NCBI GenBank assembly: GCA_963767635.1
Contig: CAVYEM010000001.1
Span: forward strand, 496,001-560,000
DNA from: CAVYEM01 sp963767635
Lineage (GTDB): Bacteria; Vulcanimicrobiota; Vulcanimicrobiia; Vulcanimicrobiales; Vulcanimicrobiaceae
Direction: 5' to 3'
Length of the DNA stretch: 64,000 bases
Part shown: positions 1-8,097 of the stretch, piece by piece
Numbering within the stretch: position 1 is the first letter of the stretch
Layout: every line of letters starts with the position of its first letter
The notes under the pieces: generated by a model
The model's input: only the letters and a program-made list of their open reading frames with translations
Databases searched by the model: none
Told to the model about the DNA's origin: nothing
Translations under genes and position numbers: made by a program

Positions 1-28
1 TCAACTTTGCCACGTCTAGAGCCCGCGT

Positions 29-778
29 TCACTTGTAGCCGTGCTGTTTCAAAAGAGCGTCGTACTTGTGCATGACCGGGGTGACTTTGCCTTCGAGATT
101 CAGCCACCCGGACCAACCCTTTGCCTTTGCAATCGGTCGTATCGAGCCAGCCGTTGCGAGGTAAGCGTCCAGGTGCTTACGAGCGTCCGCGTACCGTTTG
201 GCATCGTAGTAGACGTAAACACTATCGCCGTTGCCGATTAGCAGAATGTCGAGGTACTTCGAGTGTTCTTCTTGCGACAAGCCCGGTTGCGAACCGTTGC
301 AGTCTACGGTTCGGCCCCAAATGTGGTCTACGTTCCTGACGAACGACCGTGGTGGTGCGTTCGAACTTCCCATCGTGTCATCGAGCCGCTTCACTTCCTG
401 GAACTGCGATTCTACGTTAGCGTTCGTGCATGGCAACGTGGTTTCGGAAGCGGCCCACGTCGTTGCACCCGCGAGTCCTAAAATAAGCCCAATGATTACA
501 AGGCGGAGAGTCCCCATAGCAAGGGTCGTCGGAAATATCCGCACTTTTGACAAAAGCGTAGCGACAAGAGCGACTACTGCGCCGAAAATTACCCCAGCGA
601 TTGCGTATCCGATAAGTCCGGTGACAAAAGTTATTACGCCGTCTGAGGCATTACCACGCAGAGCGAACTTGACGAACCGTCCTGCGTGAAAGCCCGCTCC
701 AAGACAGAGTATCCACACGAACCAACGAAGCCAATTCGCCAAGAATGGTTGCACGAAGTTTGTAGTCGCGTTTTGCAT
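29..778 (-). CDS. Membrane protein of unknown function
   Basis: I do not recognise this 249-residue protein. Three hydrophobic segments are visible at about residues 15-35, 47-76 and 86-110. They are followed by a hydrophilic C-terminal region of about 140 residues that includes two cysteines (near residues 117 and 160) and is probably outside the cytoplasm. The ATG lies two bases after the stop of a second membrane-protein frame upstream on the same strand, so the two look like one transcript. Base composition here is AT-richer than in the rest of the window, which may mean acquired DNA. No catalytic motif is visible. Confidence 0.6.
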   Translation of the reverse strand: MQNATTNFVQPFLANWLRWFVWILCLGAGFHAGRFVKFALRGNASDGVITFVTGLIGYAIAGVIFGAVVALVATLLSKVRIFPTTLAMGTLRLVIIGLILGLAGATTWAASETTLPCTNANVESQFQEVKRLDDTMGSSNAPPRSFVRNVDHIWGRTVDCNGSQPGLSQEEHSKYLDILLIGNGDSVYVYYDAKRYADARKHLDAYLATAGSIRPIAKAKGWSGWLNLEGKVTPVMHKYDALLKQHGYK

Positions 779-780
779 GG

Positions 781-1146
781 CTACATACTAAAAGCAACGA
801 GCATTGAATCCGCCTTAACGAGTCGGGTTCCGGCGTCAATTATGTGTGAGAGGCGCATGAACAGGAAGTAGACGGCGAACACCATCCAAGCCATCCATGC
901 CGCAACACCCTCGTCAATCGAATCCAAGCAAAACCGAAACGAGCCCGCGACGGTTAGGAAGTGATTGAACAAATGGTTTATCGCAACCCACCGCAGGTGA
1001 GTTTGAACCGCGCGTTTGTCCGTTTGTCGTGGCGATTCGCTTTGGCTTTTTTCAAAGCGCGGTAAACAAACGGTGCAAAAGGTTATTAGCCCGGCGACTA
1101 TGCCCGCGAGCCAATTCCGAAATAGCGAGAACGATGATAAGGCCGA
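781..1146 (-). CDS. Small membrane protein, 5' end unresolved
   Basis: The frame is open from a stop at 1147-1149 down to 781 and reads as a plausible membrane protein: a hydrophobic stretch starting near 1119 (NWLAGIVAGLITF), a charged linker, then a second segment with WMAWMVFAVYFLF. No ATG, GTG or TTG occurs before the TTG at 972, which would give only 63 residues and lose the first membrane segment. Another hydrophobic stretch, VIGLIIVLAIS, sits just upstream in a different frame (about 1115-1150). A one-base error or a disrupted N-terminus is therefore likely. It ends two bases before the start of the downstream membrane protein. Confidence 0.4.
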   Translation of the reverse strand, partial: SALSSFSLFRNWLAGIVAGLITFCTVCLPRFEKSQSESPRQTDKRAVQTHLRWVAINHLFNHFLTVAGSFRFCLDSIDEGVAAWMAWMVFAVYFLFMRLSHIIDAGTRLVKADSMLVAFSM

Positions 1147-1149
1147 TTA

Positions 1150-1738
1150 CTGAGATGTCTCGCCTCCACTGACTTCACCCGCAACGCCGCGCTATGGCGG
1201 GAGAGCCGTCCGTTAGACCGGGCCCTCTACCGTTGTCGCGCATGCAGTCGTCCCGCATGCCGGGTGTGAGCGACAATAGACCGCTTCCCTAGGGTGCGCC
1301 GTACTGCCTGCCCTAGTTGAGTCGCACGAGCCACGCGGAATTCAACTGCGAAGTCAAATGCGCCAACCGGGTCCCGTCTAGCGGCGCTTCGAGCGAGTCA
1401 AATACCACACGGTGTTAACACCGGGAATGATCTGCGTTCTGAACATCCCCTCGCAGATCAGATCAGCGAATCACTCCGCTAACGCTTGTCACCGATGCTG
1501 CACGTTGAGATCGCCACTGACAGGACGGCATCAGCGGTCCAGCAGGGGAGTACAGATTCCGTTGAATTTGGGACGATGTCCGACTTCCGCACGGTGTATC
1601 TTCCGCCTGGCCCGCTCCCTCCTTGGCGCGCAGGGTTAGGCGAAACACGTTCCCAAATGTTCCCAAATCGCCCCTGGCGCCGAATCCCTGCCAGGGGCGA
1701 TGGTGAAAAACCCTTGTAAAATAAGAGTTTCGGGACGC
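1150..1738. other. Non-coding stretch upstream of tRNA-Ser
   Basis: No convincing gene in this 590-base stretch. The open frames here on either strand have no recognisable protein signature. Some overlap the tRNA gene and give the protein pattern typical of mistranslated tRNA. A short inverted repeat (ccctggcg ... ccaggggcg, about 1673-1698) sits just before the tRNA. Confidence 0.4.
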
Positions 1739-1826
1739 GGAGAGATGGCAGAGCGGTTGAATGCGGCGGTCTTGAAAACCGCTGAACGTGATGAGCGTTC
1801 CGTGGGTTCGAATCCCACTCTCTCCT
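1739..1826 (+). tRNA. tRNA-Ser (anticodon UGA)
   Basis: The gene folds as a class II tRNA. The 7-bp acceptor stem GGAGAGA (1739-1745) pairs with TCTCTCC (1819-1825). The anticodon stem GCGGT/ACCGC encloses the loop CTTGAAA with anticodon TGA. A long variable arm typical of serine follows, and the T arm is GTGGG-TTCGAAT-CCCAC (1802-1818). CCA is not encoded. The base after the acceptor stem, the discriminator, is T here, whereas bacterial tRNA-Ser usually has G at that place. Confidence 0.95.
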
Positions 1827-1932
1827 TGTTTTGCGCCGCGCGCGCCATGAAGCTTCCGGGGCCTCGCCCGCATAGAACTCCGCGGTTTTTGGCTACGTTA
1901 TATCGGCAGCTACGATTCATTCAGAAGGAGTA

Positions 1933-2748
1933 ATGCAAGTGAGAAATCTGTATGCCGGCCTCGCGGCGGCCGTGTTTTTAGGACTGGCTGCGCCGGCCGG
2001 CGCTCAAACCGCCCCCGCGAGCCCTGACGCGACGCCGCGGGTGATCAGCGGTACGATTACGGCCGTAAACGGGAGCATGGTAACGATACAACGCAGCAAC
2101 GGCTCAATTGTCGTGAACGATCAGCCTGCGCTGGACCAGAAGATGAGCGGAAACGTTGCCGTGGGCCGCCAAGTCGTGGCCACCGGTAACTGGCAGGGCG
2201 GAACGTTCTACGCGAGCAGCTTCGCCGATGCGAACGTGTACGGCTATGCCGGTGTGGAAGGTCCCGGCAGCGGGCTTGCCGGTCGCCTGCGCGGCGCGGT
2301 TCGTGGAACGATAACTTCCGTAAAGGGCCACCTGGTTACCGTGCGCGGACCGCAAGGTTCGATCGTCATCAACGACCAGCCGGCACTCAATCAAAAACTG
2401 ACCGGTAATGTCAACGTTGGGCGCGAGGTCGTTGCGGCAGGATATTGGCGCGGCGGAACGTTCTACGCGACCACGATCTCCGATGCGAATTCCTCGAGTG
2501 CATCCGGAACGGGGCCGGACTTCGGTGCATTTGCGCACGTGCCCGACAGTTTGAGCGGAACGATCACCGGCGTGAGCGGTAGCCAAGTAACGCTGCAGCA
2601 GTCCACCCGTTCCATCATCGTGAACGATCAACCGGCGCTCAACACGCGCAGCACCGGCAACGTCGCCGTCGGCCGGCAAGTGGTCGCAGACGGTTATTGG
2701 CTGCACGGCGTTTTTTACGCGACCAGTTTTGTGGACGCAACGCCGTAG
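1933..2748 (+). CDS. Secreted protein with three internal repeats
   Basis: A 271-residue protein with a clear signal peptide (residues 1-24, cleavage after PAGA) and a good ribosome site AAGGAG ending three bases before the ATG. The mature part is three tandem repeats of about 80 residues. Each carries G-(S/T)-I-x-x-V-x-G, then S-I-x-(V/I)-NDQPAL, GNV-x-VGR-x-VV and a final FYA(S/T). The pattern suggests small beta-barrel (OB-like or DUF5666-like) domains, but I cannot assign a function. It is probably periplasmic or surface-bound. It follows the tRNA gene by about 100 bases and is likely monocistronic. Confidence 0.7.
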   Translation: MQVRNLYAGLAAAVFLGLAAPAGAQTAPASPDATPRVISGTITAVNGSMVTIQRSNGSIVVNDQPALDQKMSGNVAVGRQVVATGNWQGGTFYASSFADANVYGYAGVEGPGSGLAGRLRGAVRGTITSVKGHLVTVRGPQGSIVINDQPALNQKLTGNVNVGREVVAAGYWRGGTFYATTISDANSSSASGTGPDFGAFAHVPDSLSGTITGVSGSQVTLQQSTRSIIVNDQPALNTRSTGNVAVGRQVVADGYWLHGVFYATSFVDATP

Positions 2749-2791
2749 CTCAATACACTAACAAAACCCGCAGCGGATCTCGTCACGGCCG

Positions 2792-2811
2792 AAGCTGTCT
2801 AAGCAGCTTTT
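2792..2811 (+). terminator. Possible weak terminator after the repeat protein
   Basis: AAGCTG-TCTAAG-CAGCTT forms a 6-bp hairpin followed by TTTT, 43 bases past the preceding stop codon. The stem is short, so this is only a candidate. Confidence 0.35.
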
Positions 2812-2961
2812 ACGGCCCTGACGAGGCCTTGCTGGAGGCTTGCTTAGCGTGCGCTCGGCGAATCGGCCCCCCATTTCCAAAAACCGAATAGGACCGAATA
2901 CCCCTTCACAACCCGCGGCGTCGGGTCTACGGTAAGGTCGTAAGAACGTCCGAGGTGTGCG

Positions 2962-4014
2962 ATGAACGTGAAGCGCTTCGTTCCTCTGATACTTGCCGCA
3001 TTCTTGACCAGCTGCGGGGGTGGCGGCGTGCAGCGCACGCCGAGCGGCGCAACGAACGCGCTGCCGCAACTGCCGGCACAACAAGCCCCCGCCCCGGCGC
3101 AATCGCCCGCTGCATCGACCACATACTCCCTCACCGATCTGGGAGTAGGCATCGTGCCGAACGCCATAAACGATTCGGGGGTTATTGTGGGCGGTTCCAA
3201 TTCCGGCGCGTTCGAATACAATCGCGGCGTCTTGACGTTGCTCGGCAAGCTTCCGGGCGATACGGCATCCTCCGCGACGGCCATCAACAACGGCGGGCAG
3301 ATCGTGGGCACGTCCTCGAATCACGCCGTACTATTCGTACGCGGAACGGTCGTCAATTTAGGGTCGCTCGGCAATAGCTTCTACAACGCCGCAAATGCGA
3401 TTAACAATCACGGCGAAATCGTCGGCGTTTCAGGTCAGAATCCCGACGCGTCGTCGTGCGGGGCCAACGCCGTCATCTTCAAAGGAAACGGCGTTGTCCA
3501 AAACCTCCAGCCTGCGACCGAGGGCGCGGCAACCGGCGTCAATGATTCCGGTGAAATCATCGGTGATGCTTGCGTGCCGCACGGGTCGGCGCCGCAAAAC
3601 GCGATCTTCACTTATCCTCCCCTCACAACGTACGGTGGTGACTCGCTCGCGAACGCGAGCGCGATCAACGATAGCGGCGAGGTCGTCGGTGGAATCAACA
3701 ACTTCGTCGATTCGTTCTTGCTGAAAAACGGCAACCTCATCATCATCACACCACCCAATACCGCGACCAGCGATGCAACCGGCATCAACAACGCCGGCGT
3801 CATCGTGGGAACGATGGCGCTGAATACGCCGCCGTACCCGCAGCGTGCCGCGCTGTATGCAAACGGCAAGTGGATCGACCTGAACACGGTCTTGCCGGCG
3901 AGCTGCGTGAATTGGTCGCTGCAAAGCGCGAACGCCATCAACGCTTCCGGGCAGATCGTCGGCATCGGCACGCTCGGCGGCGTCCCGCACGGATTCTTGC
4001 TCACGCCTCACTGA
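2962..4014 (+). CDS. Lipoprotein with HAF (beta-propeller) repeats
   Basis: A 350-residue protein with a lipoprotein signal (LAAFLTSC, lipobox LTSC, then GGGG) and a Pro/Ala/Gln-rich linker up to about residue 50. At least seven repeats of the HAF type follow, with the signature (A/G)IN(D/N)xGx(I/V)VG spaced about 40 residues apart. HAF-repeat proteins are extracellular beta-propeller-like proteins with no agreed function. The protein is expected to be anchored to the outside of a membrane. The ATG is the first start after a 200-base gap and precedes the signal peptide directly. It appears to be transcribed alone. Confidence 0.8.
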   Translation: MNVKRFVPLILAAFLTSCGGGGVQRTPSGATNALPQLPAQQAPAPAQSPAASTTYSLTDLGVGIVPNAINDSGVIVGGSNSGAFEYNRGVLTLLGKLPGDTASSATAINNGGQIVGTSSNHAVLFVRGTVVNLGSLGNSFYNAANAINNHGEIVGVSGQNPDASSCGANAVIFKGNGVVQNLQPATEGAATGVNDSGEIIGDACVPHGSAPQNAIFTYPPLTTYGGDSLANASAINDSGEVVGGINNFVDSFLLKNGNLIIITPPNTATSDATGINNAGVIVGTMALNTPPYPQRAALYANGKWIDLNTVLPASCVNWSLQSANAINASGQIVGIGTLGGVPHGFLLTPH

Positions 4015-4085
4015 CGGCGGCGGATATGCGGCTTGCATGGGGAATGTAAAAGCTGCACATCGACTCAGCTCGAACGGAGGGTTGC

Positions 4086-4826
4086 ATGTCCGAGGCCAAG
4101 GTTGCGATCGTAACGGGCGGCACCCGCGGGATAGGCGGCGCGATAACGACTTTGCTGGCCCGCACCGGCGTGCGCGTCGCTGCAGGGTATAGCCGCGGCA
4201 AGGAGCCGGCTGAGAAGCTGCAATCACAGCTTGAATCGTTCGGCGCAACCGTCTCCGTGCATCAAGGCCGCGTGGACGATCCGGCGGACTGCCGGCGCGT
4301 AGTAGAAGAAGTCTTGGACCGCTACGGCCGGATCGACTGGCTCGTGAACAACGCCGGAATCACCGTCGACAAGACCGTTCGAAAAATGACGCCCGACGAC
4401 TGGCACAACGTGCTCAACGTCAACCTTTTCGGCGCATTTGCGATGATCAAGGCGGCGCTCGAACACATGATCGGGCGCGGCTCGGGCCGAATCGTTAATA
4501 TCAGCTCCGTCATCGGCGAAACTGGCAACGTCGGCCAGGCGAATTATGCCGCCTCGAAAGCCGGCCTTTTTGGGCTGACGAAGAGTCTTGCGCTCGAAAT
4601 GGCCACCAAGGGCATCACCGTCAACTGCGTAGCACCGGGCTTTGTCAATACCGAAATGGTTGCCGCCATCCCCGAGGCCGCGATGGCCAAAGTGATCGAA
4701 AAAATCCCGCAGCGCCGGCTCGGCCAGCCCGACGAAGTCGCGCGCGTCGTCAAATTCTTGCTGGACGACGAGTCGAGTTACATCACGGGGGCGGTCTATA
4801 CGGTCAACGGCGGCCTCGACATGTAG
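4086..4826 (+). CDS. phaB: PhaB-like acetoacetyl-CoA reductase (SDR family)
   Basis: A 246-residue short-chain dehydrogenase. The NADP-binding TGGTRGIGG is at residues 11-19, NNAGIT near 89, the catalytic Ser in NISS near 138 and YxxxK (YAASK) near 152-156. The central KMTPDDW segment and the C-terminus NGGLDM resemble PhaB, which reduces acetoacetyl-CoA to (R)-3-hydroxybutyryl-CoA for polyester synthesis. FabG (3-oxoacyl-ACP reductase) is close in sequence and cannot be excluded, but the adjacent phaC favours PhaB. A strong ribosome site GGAGGG lies four bases before the ATG. No palindromic operator is seen upstream, unlike the second copy. Confidence 0.8.
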   Translation: MSEAKVAIVTGGTRGIGGAITTLLARTGVRVAAGYSRGKEPAEKLQSQLESFGATVSVHQGRVDDPADCRRVVEEVLDRYGRIDWLVNNAGITVDKTVRKMTPDDWHNVLNVNLFGAFAMIKAALEHMIGRGSGRIVNISSVIGETGNVGQANYAASKAGLFGLTKSLALEMATKGITVNCVAPGFVNTEMVAAIPEAAMAKVIEKIPQRRLGQPDEVARVVKFLLDDESSYITGAVYTVNGGLDM

Positions 4827-4853
4827 TCCCCCCGCGAAGGAAGCGCACGCTGC

Positions 4854-4869
4854 GCTAGGTAAACTTAGC
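4854..4869 (+). promoter_or_regulatory. Operator-like palindrome in front of the second phaB
   Basis: GCTAGGTAAACTTAGC matches the perfect palindrome GCTAAGTATACTTAGC in the phasin promoter (7691-7706) at 14 of 16 positions. It ends two bases before the ATG at 4872. TAAACT inside it (4860-4865) sits where the -10 box TATACT sits in the phasin copy, which would place the transcript start at or next to the ATG. It is probably the binding site of the XRE regulator encoded at 7320-7676. Confidence 0.6.
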
Positions 4870-4871
4870 GC

Positions 4872-5639
4872 ATGATTACTACGTCCACGCCCACTTCACT
4901 CGCGGGCCGTGTCGGGATCGTCACCGGCGGTTCTCGCGGCATCGGGGGCGCCATTACCACGAGTCTAGCGAATGACGGCGCGACGGTCGCCGTCATGGGC
5001 TTGGAAGCGGATCGGGAGCGCACGGAACGCCTGCGAACCTCGCTCAACGGCAGCGCCGAATGCGTCGCATTTTACGAAGGAAACGTCGGTGAATACGAAC
5101 GTTGCCGCGCAGCGGTCGAAGCCGTACTGGCGCATCACGGCCGCATCGATTTCTTGGTGAATAACGCGGGGATTACTGCGGATCATACGATTCGCAAAAT
5201 GACGATAGAAGAATGGAATCGGGTCCTGCAGGTCGATCTGTCGGGCCCGTTTTTTATGATCAAAGCCGTGATAGAGCACATGATCGAACAAGGCTACGGA
5301 CGGATCGTCAACATCAACTCCGTCGTCGGGCTGAGCGGCAACGTCGGTCAGGCGAATTACACGGCGGCCAAAGCCGGTCTCATCGGTTTGACCAAAACCG
5401 TCGCGCTCGAAGTGGCGCAAAAGGGCATTACGGTAAACGCCGTTGCGCCGGGTTTCATCAATACCGAAATGGTCGCCGCCATGCCGCCGGCGGCGATCGA
5501 ACGTGCAATGGCTCGGACGGCCGTGAAAAGACTGGGCGATCCGGCGGAAATCGCGCGCATGGTCCGTTTTCTGTTGGACGAGAGTAGCGGCTTCATCACC
5601 GGCTCTGTGTTCAACGTCAACGGCGGCATGTACATGTAA
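4872..5639 (+). CDS. Second PhaB-like acetoacetyl-CoA reductase (SDR family)
   Basis: A 255-residue paralogue of the preceding reductase. TGGSRGIGG is at about residues 18-26, NNAGIT near 97, the catalytic Ser in NINSVVG near 147, YTAAK near 160-164, and the C-terminus is NGGMYM. It also carries the KMTIEEW segment shared with PhaB. No Shine-Dalgarno sequence precedes the ATG and the operator-like palindrome ends two bases upstream, so the message may be leaderless. The stop overlaps the phaC start (TAATG), so it is translationally coupled to the synthase. Two reductases may serve different chain lengths or conditions; that is inference. Confidence 0.8.
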   Translation: MITTSTPTSLAGRVGIVTGGSRGIGGAITTSLANDGATVAVMGLEADRERTERLRTSLNGSAECVAFYEGNVGEYERCRAAVEAVLAHHGRIDFLVNNAGITADHTIRKMTIEEWNRVLQVDLSGPFFMIKAVIEHMIEQGYGRIVNINSVVGLSGNVGQANYTAAKAGLIGLTKTVALEVAQKGITVNAVAPGFINTEMVAAMPPAAIERAMARTAVKRLGDPAEIARMVRFLLDESSGFITGSVFNVNGGMYM

Positions 5640-7327
5640 TGGCGGCCATGTCGGTAGCACCTGAAGATCTGCAATACGGGCTCGACGTCACCGGACTGGA
5701 TCCGGCCTCGCTGGGAGATGCGCTGCGCGCGGTGGCGGCAGACGCCATGGCCGATCCGGCGCGCATGGCGCTCTGGATGACGAATCTGCTCGCCGCTCAA
5801 CAAGCCGCCGGATTTAATTTTCTCAAACGCCTGAGCGGTCAGGAAGTGGAGTCGAGCACAACCTCGGGCGATCGACGCTTTGCAGATCCCGGCTGGAAAG
5901 AGAATCCGCTGCTTGCAAGCGTGCTCGACGAATATCTGGCGCGAACGCGCGCAGCGATGTCGCTCGTGGAAACCTCGCGGCTTCCCTCGGCGACCAAACG
6001 CAAAGCCAGATTCGCGATGCAGCTGCTCAACGATGCTTTCGCGCCGAGCAACGTCCCGTGGATGAACCCCGCCGTGGTGAAAGAGGCGATAAACACGGGC
6101 GGCGGCAGCCTGATGCGCGGAATGCAGAACTTTATGGACGACGCCCGCGAGAATCGCGGCATGCCGCGACAAGTGGACCCGTCCGGTCACAAACTGGGTG
6201 TGAATTTGGCCGCCACGCCGGGCCGCGTCGTCTTCCGCAACGATTTGATCGAACTGATCGCCTACGAACCGCAATCCTCGCAGGTGCACGCCGTTCCGCT
6301 GTTGTGCAGTCCGCCATGGATCAACAAGTACTACATCATGGATCTGGCGCCGGGACGCTCGTTCGTCGAGTGGGCGGTGCGTCACGGCCACCAAACATTC
6401 ATGATCAGTTATCGCAATCCCGATGCGTCGATGCGCGATTGGCTGATGGACGATTATCTTCGTTTGGGTTTGCTTGCGGCGCTCGACGCCGTGGAGAGCA
6501 TCACGGGAAGCGTGAAAACCAACATTGCCGCATTGTGTCTGGGCGGCACGCTGGCGGTGGTCATGCTGGCGTATCTGGCGGCGCACGGACAGTCCGAACG
6601 GATCAATTCCGCCACGCTCACCAATTCGCTCGTCGACTTTTCCGAGCCCGGCGACTTAGGCGTCTTCACCGATTCCTCTACGATTGAACGCTTGGAAAAG
6701 CGCATGAACGAGCGCGGCTTTTTGGATTCGAGCGAAATGGCCGGCACCTTCGATTGGATGCGGGCGAACGACTTGATCTGGAGCTACGTCGTCAATAACT
6801 GGTTCATGGGCAAACAGCCGCCCTCGTTCGATATTCTGACGTGGAACGGCGATTCCACGCGCATGCCGGCCGCGATGCACTCGCAGTATTTGCGCGCGTG
6901 CTATTTGAACAATCTCATCGCGCAGCCTGGAAAGTTCATCGTGGCCGATACGCCCATCGACGTGGGAAGCATCACCACGCCACTCTACGTGCTTGGCGCC
7001 GAAGCCGACCATATCGCTCCCTGGCGGTCCACGTACCGAACCGTAAATCTGGTCGGAAGCGACGATCTCAAATACACGCTGACCAATTCGGGACACATCG
7101 CCGGCATCGTCAACCCGCCGGGCAATCCGAAATCGCAGCACTGGACCAAAGCTCGGGCGGTTCGCCAAGAGAGCGCGGACGAATGGCGCGCCGGCACGCA
7201 GCGCATTGCGGACAGCTGGTGGAACGACTGGGCGGCGTGGGCCCAGGCCCACGCCGGGCCGATGGTCGCGCCGGCGGACCTGCCGGCGGGAGACCCCGCG
7301 CCCGGGCGGTACGTGCGTAATGAGTAA
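5639..7327 (+). CDS. phaC: Polyhydroxyalkanoate synthase, class I type
   Basis: A 562-residue PHA synthase that polymerises (R)-3-hydroxyacyl-CoA at the granule surface. The N-terminal PhaC domain occupies about residues 60-240 and the alpha/beta-hydrolase core follows. The lipase-like box is LCLGGT with the nucleophile Cys300. The other catalytic residues are Asp457 (in AEADHIAPW) and His486 (in NSGHIAGIVNPP). The length matches class I enzymes, which work without a PhaE or PhaR subunit, and no such gene is nearby. The start overlaps the reductase stop and the end overlaps the XRE gene by 8 bases, giving one operon: reductase, synthase, regulator. Confidence 0.95.
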   Translation: MAAMSVAPEDLQYGLDVTGLDPASLGDALRAVAADAMADPARMALWMTNLLAAQQAAGFNFLKRLSGQEVESSTTSGDRRFADPGWKENPLLASVLDEYLARTRAAMSLVETSRLPSATKRKARFAMQLLNDAFAPSNVPWMNPAVVKEAINTGGGSLMRGMQNFMDDARENRGMPRQVDPSGHKLGVNLAATPGRVVFRNDLIELIAYEPQSSQVHAVPLLCSPPWINKYYIMDLAPGRSFVEWAVRHGHQTFMISYRNPDASMRDWLMDDYLRLGLLAALDAVESITGSVKTNIAALCLGGTLAVVMLAYLAAHGQSERINSATLTNSLVDFSEPGDLGVFTDSSTIERLEKRMNERGFLDSSEMAGTFDWMRANDLIWSYVVNNWFMGKQPPSFDILTWNGDSTRMPAAMHSQYLRACYLNNLIAQPGKFIVADTPIDVGSITTPLYVLGAEADHIAPWRSTYRTVNLVGSDDLKYTLTNSGHIAGIVNPPGNPKSQHWTKARAVRQESADEWRAGTQRIADSWWNDWAAWAQAHAGPMVAPADLPAGDPAPGRYVRNE

Positions 7328-7676
7328 CCGCAGCGACGGCGCTTGGGAGCGGCTGGGGGAGTTCATTCGCAGCCAGCGCGAGCTGGCCAATCTCTCGCTC
7401 CGCCAACTGGCGGACATGGCAAAAATTTCGAACCCCTACCTCGGACAGGTCGAAAAGGGGCTGTATAAGCCGTCGGCCGAGGTGATGAAGAACATTGCCA
7501 ACGCGCTGGAACTCTCGGCGGAGACGATGTACGCGCAAGCGGGACTGCTGGATGAGGACGCCAAGGCCCCGGCTGGACGCGACGTCGAGCAGGCAATCAG
7601 GCTAGACGCCAGCCTGACGACGGACCAAAAAGACACGCTGATTCGAATTTACCGGGGTTTCCTGGGGCGGACTTGA
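7320..7676 (+). CDS. XRE-family regulator of the PHA genes
   Basis: A 118-residue protein with an N-terminal helix-turn-helix of the XRE/Cro type (about residues 9-66: REL-x-x-LSLRQLADMAKIS-x-x-YLGQVE). A short C-terminal region follows and ends in QKDTLIRIYRGFLGR. The ATG at 7320 overlaps phaC by 8 bases. An upstream in-frame start at 7206 would lie entirely inside phaC and add an Arg-rich tail, so I reject it. It is probably an autoregulatory repressor of the reductase-synthase operon and of the phasin gene. Both carry the same palindrome, which would make it a functional counterpart of PhaR or PhaQ. Confidence 0.85.
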   Translation: MSNRSDGAWERLGEFIRSQRELANLSLRQLADMAKISNPYLGQVEKGLYKPSAEVMKNIANALELSAETMYAQAGLLDEDAKAPAGRDVEQAIRLDASLTTDQKDTLIRIYRGFLGRT

Positions 7677-7702
7677 CAAATACAGCGCCCGCTAAGTATA
7701 CT
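7673..7702 (+). promoter_or_regulatory. Phasin gene promoter
   Basis: A textbook sigma-70-type promoter: -35 TTGACA (7673-7678), an 18-base spacer and -10 TATACT (7697-7702). The -35 box overlaps the stop codon of the XRE gene. The expected transcript start is near 7709, giving a leader of about 34 bases that includes AAGGAG. Confidence 0.8.
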
Positions 7703-7706
7703 TAGC
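7691..7706 (+). promoter_or_regulatory. Perfect 16-base palindromic operator in the phasin promoter
   Basis: GCTAAGTATACTTAGC is its own reverse complement and covers the -10 box, so a bound protein would block transcription. The nearly identical site at 4854-4869 makes it the likely operator of the adjacent XRE regulator. Confidence 0.7.
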
Positions 7707-7742
7707 ATAACCTCAAATTCTCAAAGGAGACCCCGCACGATC

Positions 7743-8043
7743 ATGGCCGTCGACTTCACCGAGTACGTTTCCAAATTCCAGGACGAAACCCTCAAGGCCG
7801 TCAAGCAGGCCCAGGACACCAACATGGCCGCCTTCGAGCAGGCGCGCGAGCTCTTCTCGGAAGTCGCCGCGCTCGACAAGATGCCGACGCTGGAAACGCT
7901 TCCTTCGCCGAGCCTTTTCGTCGAAATGAGCTTCAGCTGACGTGAACAAGCTGCTCGAGCTGCGCAAAGAGTACGCGCTGCAAGTGGCCGCGTTCATGAC
8001 CGAAACGACCAAGCACGTCGCGAATTCGGTCAGCGAAAACTAA
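7743..8043 (+). CDS. Phasin-like granule protein, frame-shifted in this sequence
   Basis: The first frame gives 65 residues beginning MAVDFTEYVSKFQDETLK, an amphipathic helix-rich sequence typical of short phasins, and stops at 7940. The next frame, from about 7930, continues NKLLELRKEYALQVAAF and ends at 8043. Joined by a one-base shift between 7927 and 7940 they make a protein of about 99 residues with a normal phasin-like second half. It would coat PHA granules. It has its own strong promoter with an operator. AAGGAG lies 13 bases before the ATG, slightly far. Either an assembly error or a real mutation could explain the break. Confidence 0.7.
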
Positions 8044-8070
8044 CATCGCGCGGTCGCGCGAATGATATCC

Positions 8071-8097
8071 AAGGGGCTCGCAGCAGTGCGGGCCCTT
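8071..8097 (+). terminator. Possible terminator after the phasin gene
   Basis: AAGGG...CGCA pairs imperfectly with TGCG...CCCTT about 28 bases past the phasin stop. The downstream tract is only modestly T-rich, so this is a weak candidate. Confidence 0.35.

Noticed and set aside
1463..1920. Minus-strand open frames over the tRNA gene
   Set aside because: They contain the pattern GIRTHGTLI-type seen when tRNA-Ser genes are translated by mistake.
5357..6586. A 409-residue minus-strand frame opposite phaB and phaC
   Set aside because: It is a shadow of high-GC coding DNA: His/Arg-rich without any family pattern.
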